From Gordionus sp. m RMFG-2023 (lineage: Eukaryota; Nematomorpha; Gordioida; Chordodea; Parachordodidae): 64,000 bases of DNA. The position numbers and the translations under genes are program-made. Positions 1 through 13,843 of the stretch are shown here, piece after piece. Below the pieces are notes generated by a model. The model saw nothing but the letters and a program-made list of their open reading frames with translations, was not told the origin of the DNA and made no database searches. The stretch lies in assembly GCF_954871325.1 (NCBI RefSeq), contig NC_088779.1:22756846-22820845 (forward strand), written 5' to 3'. Position 1 is the stretch's first letter. Each line of letters opens with the position of its first letter.

Positions 1-105
1 AAACCCCGGGTTGATCCCCGGTCTGTGCTCCGGGTTCGTGTTCAGAGCAGGCCTGAGCCCCAAATTGGGTCGCAAATTTTACGAACAAGCAAATTAACAA
101 CACTA
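1..105. mobile_element. hAT element, one end only
   Basis: A GC-rich stretch (CCCGGGTTGATCCCCGG, then CCGGGTTCGTGTTCAG) leads to a terminus reading TTAACAACACTA. The same terminus closes the complete MITE at 38724-38940. The element runs off the left edge of the window, so its other end and its target duplication cannot be checked. GC-rich subterminal repeats in AT-rich DNA are shared with the better-defined hAT copies further on. Confidence 0.4.
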
Positions 106-531
106 AGTCAAACCATACAAAAAATTTAGATTTATAAATAAGCAGATTCGTTTTTGAGTAAAGTTTATATTAATATTTTGCGCATCGAATCTATCATATT
201 TTTTATTCGATTTTGCCAATATTTTAATCAAATCATCAACTACAAATGAGCATTATTCTGTTGAATTGCCCTTAAAATATTATTCACATCCAAAAACCCT
301 TTATAATTTCAAACATATTTTTCCTTTGGGAATAATAGAATTAGAAAATTCACATCCAGTACGAAATTCATTTTTGATATTCTAAAAATTAGAAATGCAA
401 GTTTTGATTTTTTTTTCTAACTTTTGTAAAATTAGTTTTTGTCTTATCCTTTCATCAATTCCTCCACATCAAAATTTCTTGAGCCAAATATTTTTTATAA
501 TACAATTGCAATTATTATATTTTAAATTAAT
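106..531. other. AT-rich, no gene seen
   Basis: Low-complexity AT-rich sequence. The only open frame (395-616) has no recognisable domain and a biased Phe/Ile/Leu composition expected from T-runs. Confidence 0.6.
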
Positions 532-1200
532 TAGGGCTGTAAAGTATCGCCAAAAAAGTAACGTCGTTATCTTCTTCTATAGGTATAAGGTAATGTGTTT
601 CTATTTTTTTGAGTAACTGCAATGCAAACCGTTACTCGTTACTTCAAATTTTTTCTTAAAAAATATTAAAAAAGAAAAACATATTTTATTGTATTATAAA
701 ATTACTTTTATTTATTTTTTAATATAAATAATTTAAGCCAAGTTTCATAATTCATATCAACCACCATTCCTTCATTTTTATTTTAAATACTCGTTGTTAA
801 ATTTTCAGTCGAATGTTTTAATTAATATTCAATCAAAATTCAAAATGTTAATAATAATATTATTATTCTATTTTATAATTTATTTTAAGAATATCATGTC
901 CATAGTACTTACTTCTTCAGATTTAACCCTTACCTGGCCCCATTTTGAAATATATTTTACACCAATAAAGAAAATTAAGGGTACAAAGTCTACACTTTGT
1001 AAATGTAAATTATTTCCCAACGCAAATATTTCAACATCAATGTCCAGCAGATCAAACTTAAAAAAGCATATGAAGGTTAAAAAAAATGAATTAATATATA
1101 ATTATATAAAATAACCATTAAAATAAGTATTCTTTCATAATATTTTGAAAAACTTGATCATGAAATTAAAATATAAGCAATAGCAATTAATACTATGTAT
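532..1200 (+). mobile_element. Degraded hAT element with BED-finger remnant
   Basis: The left end begins TAGGGCTGTAAAG followed by repeated GTTACTCGTTAC-like words, the usual hAT terminal style here. The right end was not found, so the end given is approximate; the right-hand part (about 1115-1200) shows nothing recognisable. Confidence 0.4.
794..1114 (+). pseudogene. BED zinc-finger remnant of a hAT transposase
   Basis: The open frame of 106 residues ends with a BED-like pattern: TLCKCKLFPNANIST followed by SRSNLKKHMKVKK. This matches the Cys-x-x-Cys ... SxxNLKKHL layout of the DNA-binding finger in BED-type hAT transposases, although the spacing of the cysteine pair (CKC) is damaged. The first 50 residues are low-complexity and probably not coding. 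No catalytic or dimerisation part of the transposase follows. It lies inside the degraded hAT at 532-1200. It is a fossil of the N-terminal exon only. The family is fairly sure, and function is very unlikely. Confidence 0.5.
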
Positions 1201-1680
1201 AAGGCTGGGAACCAACATTAAAAACACAAGATTAACAAAATATTGGCATCGCTACAAAATATTATATTGAGGTTAAACAATATCTTCAATTTCTTGTTTT
1301 AGTATTGCTATTGGTTTAACTTCAAATTGTTAATAAATTTAAAGAATAAAATAATAATTATAAACTCTGTTTAAATAGATATGTATTTTAAAATAAATAT
1401 ATATATGGAATAAAACTATGAAGCAAAATTGTTTTAGAAAATTGAACCTATATATTTTTCCTGATTCCATTTTAAACGATAATTTTGAATTCTGACAAGA
1501 TAAGAAATTGTAAAATAATTAGTGTTGTGAACGCGTTCGTGAACGAAGTTCGTTTTTTTTGAAAAAAGGTGATGAACGGCGTTCCTTTTTTTTTGACGAA
1601 CTTTGAACGTGAACGCGTTCCTTTTCTTTGATGAACGCTTTCAATTTTACGTTCGTTCAATTTTAAAAACACTTTTTACT

Positions 1681-1798
1681 TTTATTTATTTGAAAAATTA
1701 ATATTAATCCGCATTTTTTAACAAAAAAGTCTTATATTTTTATTTATTTGAAAAATTAATATTTAATTCAATTTTTTAACAAAAAAGTCTTATATTTT
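1681..1798. repeat. Two-copy tandem repeat, about 59 bp
   Basis: The block TTTATTTATTTGAAAAATTA ... AAAAAAGTCTTATATTT occurs twice, head to tail (1681-1738 and 1739-1798), with a few differences. It lies between the hAT end and its BED exon. Confidence 0.85.
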
Positions 1799-1935
1799 TT
1801 AATCAGCTGTTTTTACTTTTTCCTCTTTCATATTGCAATTAACAACGTACCATAACGTGCTACTGCTAGAGAAGATAAGATTAAAGTTTATTAATTTGAA
1901 TATTTTATATTTTAATTTAATAGATTAGCATTTGC

Positions 1936-2146
1936 ATGGATATAAATATTTCATCATCAGATTCTGAAAATCAAAATTCAATATTAGATGAATTAGAATT
2001 ACCATGGCCCAAATATCAAAAATATTTCACTGTTTTATAATCAAAAGGTAATTCAATAGTTACCAATTGTAAAATGTGTCCAAAAAGTATTATATCAGTG
2101 TCAACATCTTCAAGCTTCAATTTAAAAAGACATCTGAATGTAACAT
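1936..2146 (+). pseudogene. hAT transposase N-terminal exon with BED finger
   Basis: Reading from the ATG at 1936 gives MDINISSSDSENQNS, an acidic lead, then LPWPKYQKYF, the usual entry to a BED finger. A TAA at 2038-2040 interrupts the frame. The same frame resumes with CKMCPKSII and SSSFNLKRHLN, the Cys-x-x-Cys ... His core. This is the DNA-binding exon of a BED-type hAT transposase. It is shorter than the finger-bearing exons of the better copies at 15738 and 45993. Nothing of the catalytic RNase-H-like core is present. It is non-functional. Confidence 0.7.
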
Positions 2147-2235
2147 TAATTATTTTATATTATATAATATGTAAAACTATATAGCCAGTTAATAATTTAT
2201 TTTAATTGTTCTAAGTAAAAATAATTACATAATAT

Positions 2236-2345
2236 TAGTGCTGTAAACATTTTTAAAAAAATCGAACGCGTTCACGTTCACGTTCAAATTCAAAAAAAGG
2301 AACGCGTTCAAGTTCATGAACGCGTTCATGCGTTCAAAATTTTAT
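2236..2345 (+). mobile_element. Second hAT end of the GAACGCGTTC family
   Basis: TAGTGCTGTAAAC followed by repeated GAACGCGTTCACG and GTTCATGAACGCG words. It is the same kind of end as at 1520, in the same orientation, so it is a separate partial copy rather than the right end of the first. Confidence 0.55.
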
Positions 2346-3401
2346 GATAAATTTTTTTTTAAATTTAATTTAATATAAATAAATGCCTTATATTTTTCAA
2401 CATAATATATTAGCCATGATAAAAAAATAATAGTTTTATTTTGATAATATAATTATTAATACAATATAATAGAGCGATAAAAAAATAAATTTATAAATTT
2501 ATTTTCTTAAATACTAATATTAAAATGCCTTATTATAATTAACTATATATATATTATGTATTTTAACCACATGTAAGATATAAAGTGACCAAATCAAATG
2601 CATTACAGACAATGCTAGAAATTATATAAAAGTTTTCAAGTAAAAAAATAATAATATATTTATTAAAAATTACACAATACATTTGCCTGATTTTCTTTTT
2701 ATTTATTGAATAATGACATTTTATATTTGGTTCTCCAATGTTTATTATATTTTTTAATGTAATAAAAAAATACACCAGAGATATATCATATGAGCATGAT
2801 TTTTTTCTCTTTTACTTATATATTATATTAAAAAATAAGCAATATTATTGCTTTCCTTCCCTCGTATATTTTTTTTAAAGTAATAACTATAATATTAATT
2901 TTTTTAACTTAGTAAAAAATAATATTAATTTTTTTTAACTTAGTAAAAATAACAGTAAATTTTTAACTAGTAATTTTTTTAACATAAGAAAATATTATTT
3001 TTATTTAACGCTTCATCACTGTATTTCTACTACACATAAACTAATGGATAATAATAAATGTGTGTAATCTGTGTATGAATCACTATAAAATAAATGTCTC
3101 GAAAGAGGTAAAAAAAAATTCCTTAAGCATTTAAAATTTTACATATAAATTTTAGAAAAAATAAATCCTGGAAATATAGAATGCTTAAAAATAAATTTTG
3201 GAAATATAGAATGAATAAAAATATTCATAGGAATTGTTGCTTGTATATAATACAAAATATGCATGAAATTATGAAGCATATTATAAATTAATAATACAAA
3301 TTGTAATGTTCTTTGGAACTGACCTAATTTTTCAATGATTCATCAGTGCTTAGGGTCAACTCCCTATGTATATTAAGTCTATTTTCAGAGGTAGTATTTC
3401 T
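2346..3401. other. AT-rich, no gene; short tandem repeats
   Basis: No recognisable coding. At about 2891-2990 the words AATATTAATTTTTTTTAACT and AGTAAAAAT recur three times as a small tandem repeat. At about 3165-3215 a unit containing TGGAAATATAGAATG occurs twice. Confidence 0.6.
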
Positions 3402-3672
3402 CAGTAGTGTTGTTAAAAGACTAGATTTGAGCAGATATTTTAAATCTAATTTTATCCCAAAAATATTACCCAAGCCTGGAGATTTTGCTCATAGATGACA
3501 GAAAGGTTTGGACCTATTAGCGAAATCTCGATTAGTCAATATTTTTAGAAAAAATTTGAAAGGATTCTGATTCACAGATATGTAAGTGCTGCCTAATTAA
3601 TCAGGGATCTTTAGGTTTATACAATATTATTTTGGCAAAAATTAATCCAAATCCGGCAGTTTAACAATATTA
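3402..3672. mobile_element. Degraded hAT MITE (TAGWGTTGTTAAA family)
   Basis: It starts TAGTGTTGTTAAAAG and shares its interior (for example ATATTACCCAAGCCTGGAGATTTTGCTCATAGATG, split here by differences) with the complete copy at 38724-38940. The right end is probably GCAGTTTAACAATATTA, an imperfect inverse of the left. The second half has diverged or received foreign sequence. Confidence 0.5.
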
Positions 3673-3720
3673 ATTGGAACGATGGCCTTGTCCTTCTGCC
3701 AGTCAAGGTCTTCGAATTAG

Positions 3721-3895
3721 ACAAATATTAAATCCAGAGCTCTGCTTTTGAATCAACAATGACATATAATTTATGAAAATCGTCAACTACATTCATAATT
3801 TCCTTAAGTTCCATTATAATTCTTTCATCTATTCTCATTATCTCAATCAAATCGATGTCATTTTTTAAAAATATTTTATTTTCGTTTAGCTGTGA
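3721..3895 (-). pseudogene. Open exon-like frame, possibly hAT transposase fragment
   Basis: On the minus strand a frame opens right after an acceptor-like TTTTCACAG. It runs for about 57 residues, rich in Ile, Glu and Asp (including LIEIMRIDERIIMELKEI and DDFHKLYVIVDSK), before a stop. The amphipathic helical character resembles the all-alpha insert of hAT transposases, but no signature motif is present. It has no start codon of its own and no partner exon was found. I cannot name it with confidence. It could equally be chance. Confidence 0.25.
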
Positions 3896-4141
3896 AAAGG
3901 TTATAAATAATTTTAGTGAAGAGGTATTTAAATAGTAGATTTTAACGATAAAAATTTAAAAACGATATTAACATAAAATAAATTAGTAGCGTAATCTTCT
4001 GTGAAAATGACAATTTCTTTCATGGACGGGATGAAAAAATTTGTTACTTGCATATCTTTACTTTAGTGTATAGGATTTGAATAAATAAAAATTAACTTCC
4101 TTAAATTTAAAAAATATATATTAATACTGGAATATTTTAAC

Positions 4142-4534
4142 TAGTGATCTGCATCGGGCCCAATTTTTCAAGCCCGGCCCGAAATTTTTTTTATAAAAAT
4201 TTTGCCGGCCCTACCTGAACCCGTAAATTTTTTTAAAAAAAATTTATCGGCCCGGCCCGAATTTATATAAATATAAAAATTAATTTTTATAATTACTCAA
4301 AATAAAAGACATATGTTATATGTCGTTTAGTTTCAATAAATAAAATAAAATATTTTTATTTTATAAAAAATTAAATATAAAATTGATAAATTTAGATATA
4401 TTTAAAATAATTTCCAAAGTCGGACCCGACCAGGCCCGATTTTTTTCTTAAAATAATAGGCCCGGCCCGAACCCGATTATTTTAAATAAAATTTCAGGCC
4501 GGGTACGGGCCAGGCCTAACTTTGCAGATCTCTA
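4142..4534. mobile_element. Complete hAT MITE with perfect TSD
   Basis: Terminal inverted repeats TAGTGATCTGCA and TGCAGATCTCTA enclose 393 bp. The 8-bp target duplication ATTTTAAC is perfect on both sides (4134-4141 and 4535-4542). Subterminal regions carry inverted copies of CCCGGCCCGA; the middle is AT-rich and non-coding. The element at 30403-30734 has the same ends. Confidence 0.93.
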
Positions 4535-4728
4535 ATTTTAACGTTAATAATTGGATTGCACTTACACCCCTCCTTCATAGATTTAATAATTGCAAATATT
4601 ATAGGCATAGAACAAATTATTCATTGCCATCATTTATGAGCATGGAATTCAAAATGCTTTCCATTTTCTTTGTAGATCCATGTTATGAGTTCTCTTTAAA
4701 TATCATTGAAAAATATAAGGGTTTAAAA

Positions 4729-5602
4729 CAGGGATCCAAACCGAACCAGAACCGATCCGTAAAACCGCAAAAACTGGTATTTTTTATCGAACCTGAACCG
4801 AACCTAAACAGCTAAAAAAATTCTAGCCGAACCTGAACCGAACCGATAAAATGCCTCTGAACGGTTTCGAGACTCATGATTTTATGCTTATAAAATAATA
4901 TGTAAGTTATTATTAGTATAATTGAAAAAATTTCAATTATATTCTAATTATTTTAAAGATTATTATGAATCACGTTTGATTGATAAGTGTCGATAATAAT
5001 TTTTGCAAACTTTAGTAAATTGTCATTTAACAACATTTTCCTCTAAGCTTATAAATTATAAGGCTTAGAGAAAAATTAAATCCAAAATATTATTATAAAT
5101 CACATATCAAATTTGATATCATATTGGCAGTGCATGCTACCAGAGTTAGTGTGGACTATGGATATGGAAAGATGTTTTTCAACAATTAAATTTATAAGCT
5201 ATTTCCTTATAGATGTAATTTGAGTGGGACGAATTTAGAAAATATATTCATTGTGTGGCCTAATAAAAAAAATTTAAGTAAAAAAAGTAAAATATTGTTC
5301 ATGATAAAATTAATCATTGATATTTATTTTTATATTTATAAATTAAATTTTATTTTATAATGTGCAATTAAAATAAAAGGTAGGTTTTATACATGTATTT
5401 TTTTAAATTAATGATAAAATAAAAAAATATTTTCCCTATATATAATTCGAATGTAGGTTTGAATACAAAAGTGTTCAAACCGGTTTTTAGAGGTTCGAAC
5501 AGAACCGATATTTTGATTTTTTATGAACCGAACCTGAACCTTGAACCGTTATTTTTATCCGAACCTGAACCGAACCGATATTCGTTTCGGTTTGGATCCC
5601 TG
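4729..5602. mobile_element. hAT element, internally deleted, perfect TSD
   Basis: Termini CAGGGATCCAAACCGAA and TTCGGTTTGGATCCCTG are inverted repeats flanked by a perfect 8-bp duplication GTTTAAAA (4721-4728 and 5603-5610). Both subterminal regions hold repeated GAACCTGAACCGAACC words. Around 5155-5260 the plus strand reads DMERCFSTIK, the Glu-containing start of the hAT C-terminal dimerisation domain, so this is a deletion derivative of a transposase-bearing hAT. Confidence 0.93.
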
Positions 5603-5610
5603 GTTTAAAA

Positions 5611-6130
5611 TATTAATTTTTCTTATAAAATTTGTGATAAAATTTTTAAAAAATAGTGTTAAATAAAATGATTAAAATAAACAAATATTCCATTATTTCA
5701 TACGAATTTGAAAACAATCAAAATAAAACTTTTTAGGATTTGAAATAATTTCCAATTTGATAAAATCGAGATGTTTTTCTACGTATATACGATTTTATAT
5801 AATTCATAATTAGGACATATCCACAAAATTATTTTTACCAGAGAGAAAAGTTGTTATGATATTGTGAGACTTATAATAAAGATTCTGTAACATATGTTAT
5901 TAGTTATAAGCCCTTCTATATATCAAATTCATTGAGTTACCTTATATTTTATACCAATCTTTATTGGATCAAAGGTATTTTCGCAATTAAAATATTTTAT
6001 TAAATTTCTTTTTAACATAAAACCTAGTTAAAAAAATATAATTTATAAATTTATAATTATATAATTAAAAATAAAAATCCATAATTGAGTCCTCAAAAAG
6101 GAAACCATAATTGTGTCTAAAAATTTCTAT
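5611..6130. other. AT-rich, nothing recognised
   Basis: No open frame of interest and no repeat ends were seen. Confidence 0.6.
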
Positions 6131-6990
6131 TTAAATTTTTTGTCGAATAAAAAGAAATTCTCTGGGTTCATTTGTGAAAATTCGTTTTTTATTACCCAGA
6201 TTTTTTAGAAACATAAATGTTGAAGGCGAAAAATTCCAGTTCGTAGAGGTCACTACTGGAGTGAGTATGAAGTTTTCAGAATTTTTGTATTTGTTTGTCT
6301 TTTTAATTTCTGCCTGTGTTATTAAATTGAAATTTATGTTTGAAGGGAATGATGAAACACATGTGTAATCCCATATAAGTGATTTAACGAGGGCCCAAGG
6401 TATGGTTGTCATACCATCAGATCTTAAGCCATCTACTTGAGATAAGTTTGATGGTTCAAGATTGTTCGGAATGTTGGCAGCTGTTAGGCTTCTATTTATT
6501 ATATGGTTTACTGCTGTGTGGAGTTGGTGTCGCCCACTAAATATACAATTAGGTCATGCCTACCCTTTGAATCGACGGGTGATTTGCATTTGATGCAAGC
6601 ATGAGGCTGTACGATATAACCTAGACGTAAACCAATGGTTACTCTCAATTGTTCATCTGATAAGAGATTACTAAGGTTACGACTAGAGAGTGATTCTAAC
6701 CATTCATGACCACCAAGTCTGTCAGATAATTGATTGAGTTGAATGCAATCTAAAGGTGAATTGACTGATATATCTATTTGGTATTTCGAGATTAAAGGTG
6801 TGAAAATTTTTTGTGTGTGATGATTGATGGTAAGTCAGTGTTAATGGGTATATTTGCCTTCCATTTGTCAATAGCGTCATCTAATAAACGATCGGTGGGG
6901 CATATGAAGCCATAAATCATAGAATTGTTTGATAATCTGGATGATACGAATGATGATAAGGATAAAAGATTGAGTGGAATATAATCTTAA
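6131..6990 (-). pseudogene. Fossil retroelement-associated gene fragment
   Basis: The minus strand has protein-like sequence of higher complexity than its surroundings. Pieces such as RLGGHEWLESLSSRN, DGMTTIPWALVK and LIWDYTCV resemble the region found downstream of reverse transcriptase in a group of invertebrate retroelement proteins. That region ends in a PD-(D/E)xK-like pattern (RPDGMT ... LVWDxTC). The family assignment (non-LTR, DIRS-like or other) is not settled from this fragment alone. It is an old broken copy with several breaks, without ends or a reverse transcriptase core in view. Confidence 0.5.
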
Positions 6991-8820
6991 TCGCCAAATT
7001 TAGAAGGTAGCTGAGCAAATGACCAATTGAATAAGTTCAATTTATGTTAAAAATTTTTCTAGAAATATTTTAAATTTATTCTGAATTTAGTTATAAATTC
7101 TATTAATATTTATAATAAAGTATAAATAATTTATAACTAGTTAATGACTCAATAAATCAGGAGCTTTGTTGTATCTAAGTCCCCAGCGCTAAACAATTTA
7201 AATATAGGTAGTTATATTTTTGAAATTGATGAGTTTAATTCTCTCCAAATTTTAGAATTGAATTTTGAAACCATAAACTATAATATACATAAGCGTGTAA
7301 GGCAATATTGCGGCAGAAAAATAATTCCATTTGCATTTTAGAATGCATATTATTGTAATAGGAAATAATGTTCAAATCTCTCTTGAGAAGAATTTTTTGA
7401 ATTTGCTTATAATTTATTTTAAAATTGTTATAAGTAAAAATTATTTAAAATAAATAATACAAATATTAAAGCATTAATCACATATATATATCTAATGATA
7501 TGTTATAATTAAGATATGGAACGGCATGCTATCAGATTTGTAGTAAGTGAATTTTGACAAATGGCAATTTAAAAGAGGATTTTATTTAAATCATTTTTTC
7601 CAAAATAAATAAAAAATATAAGTTTGGACATAAGTAAAAATAATATAAAATATTTTAAAATTTATAATTACTTCAAAATATGATTACGTTATATGTTTTA
7701 ATAACACTCATAGTATTTATATTTGTAGTAATAACTTTTAAATAATGTTTGTAACAACTTTAAAATGAATTACTAGTTAAATTTGAAAAGTTAAATAATT
7801 TACTGAAGTATAAAAAAATATATAAATTAATTAAAATAAAATACCAATTTAGTAAATTTTTATATTAAAAATAATAATATAAAAGTAGGGTAGTATTAAA
7901 TATTTTAAATATATTACTATAATTTTTAAAAATATATAAAATAAAATTCTATCAAAATATATGTAATAATTGATACAGATACTCCTAATATTGTATATCT
8001 ACAAAATAGACATTTACATATCTAGGTATTCACCTATAAATGTCTTAACTTTGATAATATACCATATACATGTTAAGAAAATATTTCCTATCCTTCTACA
8101 AGCGATTATTATAAATAAATATAATCTGTGAAATGTCATTTTTTATTAATAATACAACACACTGTGAAGCGAAAGTTATTATACTAATTTTAATCTATTT
8201 TAAATTATTACACGCTAAAAAATTTTTCGTGTTATAGAATATTTATAATAAAAATATAATTACAGCATCCCAAAATGTGGTTAAGAGAGATTATTAGATA
8301 GATATAATTGGTAAATTTAAATTTAAAAAAAAACAAACAAATTATAATAATAATTGTAGGATAAGACGATTCCTAATATATATATATTGTTGGTGAATGT
8401 ATTATAAGCTTGAAAATATATTTATTTTAAAACACAATAAATTCTAAATAATTTTACACGGCAAAATATCAATCTAATCATATTCAATTAAAACACTAAT
8501 AACAATATAAAAATTTTAGATATAATTTGTAATTATATAATATAAAAAGTAAAAATAAATTTGACATTTTTTTTAATAAAAAAAGTATTATCATTACCCT
8601 GTTAAGTTATAAATATTGATAAAATAAATAATTTAATTTATGAGTTTTGACCATGTTTCATATTTTACCCTGTTCAAGATTTTAGAAATAAATTAAATGC
8701 ACTTTACAGAGATTTCGTGATATATACAATTACAAAACGAATAACTTAAAGAGAAGGGACTATATTATATACATGTACAGATTATTTCCTTCCTCCCAAA
8801 AAAAGGCATTTTAAATAAAT
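6991..8820. other. AT-rich intergenic, no gene seen
   Basis: Long AT-rich stretch downstream (3' side) of the homeobox gene. No domain, transposon end or exon-like frame was recognised. Any 3' UTR of the homeobox gene would lie in its right part, but no poly(A) signal could be assigned confidently. Confidence 0.55.
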
Positions 8821-10719
<1,899 letters not shown>

Positions 10720-10915
10720 AGTTTTAAATCGCTAAAACAAAATGGTGGGAATATAGATAATATTTCCTCCATTTTTATAGATTTTTTTAAAAAATTTCAA
10801 TTTAAATATTGTCTCTATTAATATTAATTTCAAATTTACTTTAAAATTTTAAGAGATATTAAGTGAGATTTCCAATTTTAGCAATTTTTGTCAATCATTT
10901 AAAAAAAATATTAGC
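10720..10915. repeat. One arm of a foldback repeat
   Basis: ATCGCTAAAA ... TTTCAAATTTACTTTAAAATTTTAAGAGATATT matches (with differences) one arm of the foldback element at 21885-22265. It is a truncated dispersed copy. Confidence 0.5.
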
Positions 10916-10956
10916 ATGTAGGAATGACTGAAGGTTAAATTGATGCACCAAATTGT

Positions 10957-11155
10957 AACTGTCACTGGGAAGGGGGGCTTGATTCCTTTAAAAAATTTGA
11001 AGAGTCCCCTCAAAATTTTGAATTTTTTTTTATATCATGTGTAATTTTGATAATGTAAAAAATGGTAATTTTGGATAATGTTAGCCCTAGAAGATATAAT
11101 TTAAAAAAATTTTTTTTTGAGCTACCTAAAATTGTAAAGGCTAGTGACGCCCTTG
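10957..11155. mobile_element. MITE of the CAGKGGCGTCACTAG hAT family
   Basis: The right end TTGTAAAGGCTAGTGACGCC is the inverse of the left end of the large element at 44247. The left end (CTGTCACTGGGAAGGGGGGC) is a decayed form of the other terminus. About 200 bp, non-coding. Confidence 0.6.
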
Positions 11156-12370
11156 CCTAATTTGATCATTTATACTTAAATATAAAAAAGGTATCATTTA
11201 AAAAAAGCTAGCTAACGCCTATTAAGATAATGTAGCATGCTATCGCTACAACTATTTTTCAAAAAAGCTCGGTATTTTATGAAACAAATCTTAATATATT
11301 TTTTATCTATCTAATCTATGCCCATAACGTGAACATTTCAAATTCAAACATGTAAAAATATATAAAAATGGCATATATGCATTATTTATTTTATTGCATT
11401 TTAAGAATAAAATCATCTCCATATTATCTATCACCTTCAAAAAGCGGGGATCAGAAAGTAAGCTTTGCCCTATTACTAAATAATCGTTCATCGGTAACAC
11501 TTAAAGGCAATGCGGTATTTACTTTTTTAAACTTATATAAGAAAAATTATCAAAAAGGTTAATTTGAGTTTTTTCATAGATTTAGAAAGAGGTCAAAATG
11601 ATTTATTAGCCAATGTATATTAGTTTGGTATTTTCGTCAACGCTACCATTAGTGTAATTAGTTGCAAGTAAATTAATTTAATAAAAGATCAGAACATATA
11701 CATTTTATTTAACCTTTGTTAGACAATCTACTACTGATAGATACAATATTAAAGATTCTTTTATTTCTTGAAATTATATAAAATTGTCATCACTTCTCAG
11801 CGGTATATCTTGGTACCAAGTGATAATGTAATCAAATTGATAAGTGATAATGATTGATAATAAGGGATTATCGAACTAAAAAATTGTCCTAACTTATCAA
11901 TTATAACATAAATTATGACTTTGCCAGATAATTGAAAAACAACTAGTTCTGATGTTGTAAGATTAATTAATATAGTTTGAATTAATTATGATTTTTTGGA
12001 TGTAGACTCTTCTAATATACCAAAATCATCAAGATATTTTTCATAATCTCTAAAATTTTAGATGTGGGAATTCTAAACTTAAAACAGTAAATAATAATTT
12101 TATTAAAATTTATGAATAATATTTTATATTTTTTTTTAGGTTGGAGCTACTTGATTTATTGAACGATATTGTCCGCTATTTCATGCATCCAAATTTAAAT
12201 CCTATATTAATTATTATTTTTTATTGTTCTAAATATTTTGGAAAAAATTTTCTAGTAAAATTTATTGATTACTATATATCTCAATATTTTGTTCCATTTG
12301 TCTATCAATGGCGACATTTTTTATTTAATATTTACTTGAAAAATTAGACTAATAAAGTAATTTTGAATTA
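11156..12370 (-). mobile_element. Degraded BED-hAT copy (GTAGCGCGCTAC family)
   Basis: The left part has decayed GTAGCATGCTATCGCTAC words like the ends of the copies at 15461 and 45709. On the minus strand, 11390-11530 carries a decayed C-terminal dimerisation region, with DERLFSN and MILFLKCNK recognisable against ERLFSKAKL and MILLLKCNK in the better copy at 45709. Minus-strand remnants of the middle exon are visible around 11950-12090. The frame is multiply broken. No right terminus was found. Confidence 0.55.
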
Positions 12371-13718
12371 TAAATTTCAAAATTAAATTTAAATTATAAT
12401 ATTCATTATATATTCATTGTACAAAATGTTCCTGCTCGTAACCTACATATAATAATATAAAATTAAGAAGAATGGGGAAAAAATGATTCAGGGAAACATG
12501 AGTCAAATCCCATAAAGAATGAACCTTTGATTGAGTCAGTTTTGAGTATCTCAAATTTTAATCATTTTTTTATAAATATTATTTGGTATATATATATATA
12601 TATATATTATTGGGATATGGAATCTCTCTATTTTAAAGCAACCGGAAATGCATTATATAAAATAAAATTTATAAGTCATTAATTATTTTAAAATTGATGT
12701 GTAAATTGCTCATCTATATCTCAAAAAGCAATCCCAGACCCTAATAATCATTTAAATTTTATCTTTAAGATAGATAAGAGTTTTATTACAAATGTTTTAT
12801 TTTATTTTTTTGCCCTTTGTTTTTATTTACTTCTCTTAAGTAAGATAAATTATTTAAGTTAGTTTAAAAAAAAACCTTTAATCATTTTATTTTTGAAGAA
12901 TTCTTTAATTTAAAGCCATTGCTCGAAATAATTCCAAAGCTACTAACCCGGTTTCTCCTGTATAATTCAAAAAAAAATTTTGTTTGTTACATTATTCGAG
13001 TTTAGTCAACGTATTTTTATAAGTGTTACCCTCATTTAATATTATCGCAAATAATGATATCAAATGTAATAATAATTTTATATAACAATCCTAGATGTAA
13101 AATATATACACCTAAAGCTGCGTTTCATGGGATAAACATGAAATGGTCCTGAATTGTTTGCTGGACTGTTATATCTAAATGTATTATAGCTTCAACCTAC
13201 AAAAATTATGAATCCAATATTTGCATTATTTGTATTTTCTAATCAATTAATCTTGTTATTCTATCAGTAAAATACAAATTGAATCGAATAATTGTCTTAG
13301 ATTGCTACATTTTTAACATATAATCAACATTAAAATCTGCGATAGAAAGAAAACTCTTAAATCAATTATTTTATTTATCTAATAAAAGACGATATAAATT
13401 TTAATTTTTATCTCATTTTTTTTCGTGTATATATACTATGAAACTTTGATAATTTGACAAAAGATATGACAACGTAAATTAAATATAAATTAGATTAAAA
13501 TATCATTATAAAAATGTTTCTTTTTTATATTTTTTTTTTGATATAAAAATACCCTTTGCTATTTTCTTTAAAATTATTTTTTTATTAATTACTTATACTA
13601 ATCATCAAAAAATTTGATATCGTTGGATTTTTCAAAAAATAAGAGTTTTTAATTTTTACAAAGTAAAATATTTCGAGTAATTCGATATAACCTTATACAT
13701 AGTAAAGAATATCGGAAA

Positions 13719-13720
<2 letters not shown>
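12371..13720. other. AT-rich, no gene; TA microsatellite
   Basis: No coding or transposon end was recognised. A (TA)n run lies at about 12587-12607. Confidence 0.55.
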
Positions 13721-13800
<80 letters not shown>

Positions 13801-13843
13801 TTCTTTCTTTCTTTTTCTTTCTTTCTTTCTTTTTCTTTCTTTC
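13721..13843. repeat. (TTTC)n microsatellite
   Basis: About 120 bp of near-perfect TTTC repeats, with a few extra T interruptions in the last third. Confidence 0.97.

Larger units (their letters stand above)
1520..2235 (+). mobile_element. hAT element (GAACGCGTTC family), left part
   Basis: The element starts TAGTGTTGTGAACGCGTTC and carries many subterminal copies of GAACGCGTTC in both orientations, typical of hAT ends. It contains the BED-finger exon at 1936-2146 and a short tandem duplication at 1681-1798. A second copy of the same end in the same orientation follows at 2236. No inverted right end is visible, so this copy is truncated or interrupted. Confidence 0.6.

Noticed and set aside
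1472-1672. Minus-strand open frame of 66 codons rich in Lys and Arg
   Set aside because: Produced by the repeated GAACGCGTTC words of a hAT end.
5000-5300. Independent host gene within 4729-5602
   Set aside because: The only protein-like piece is a decayed hAT dimerisation motif, and the interval is bounded by matched ends and a perfect TSD.
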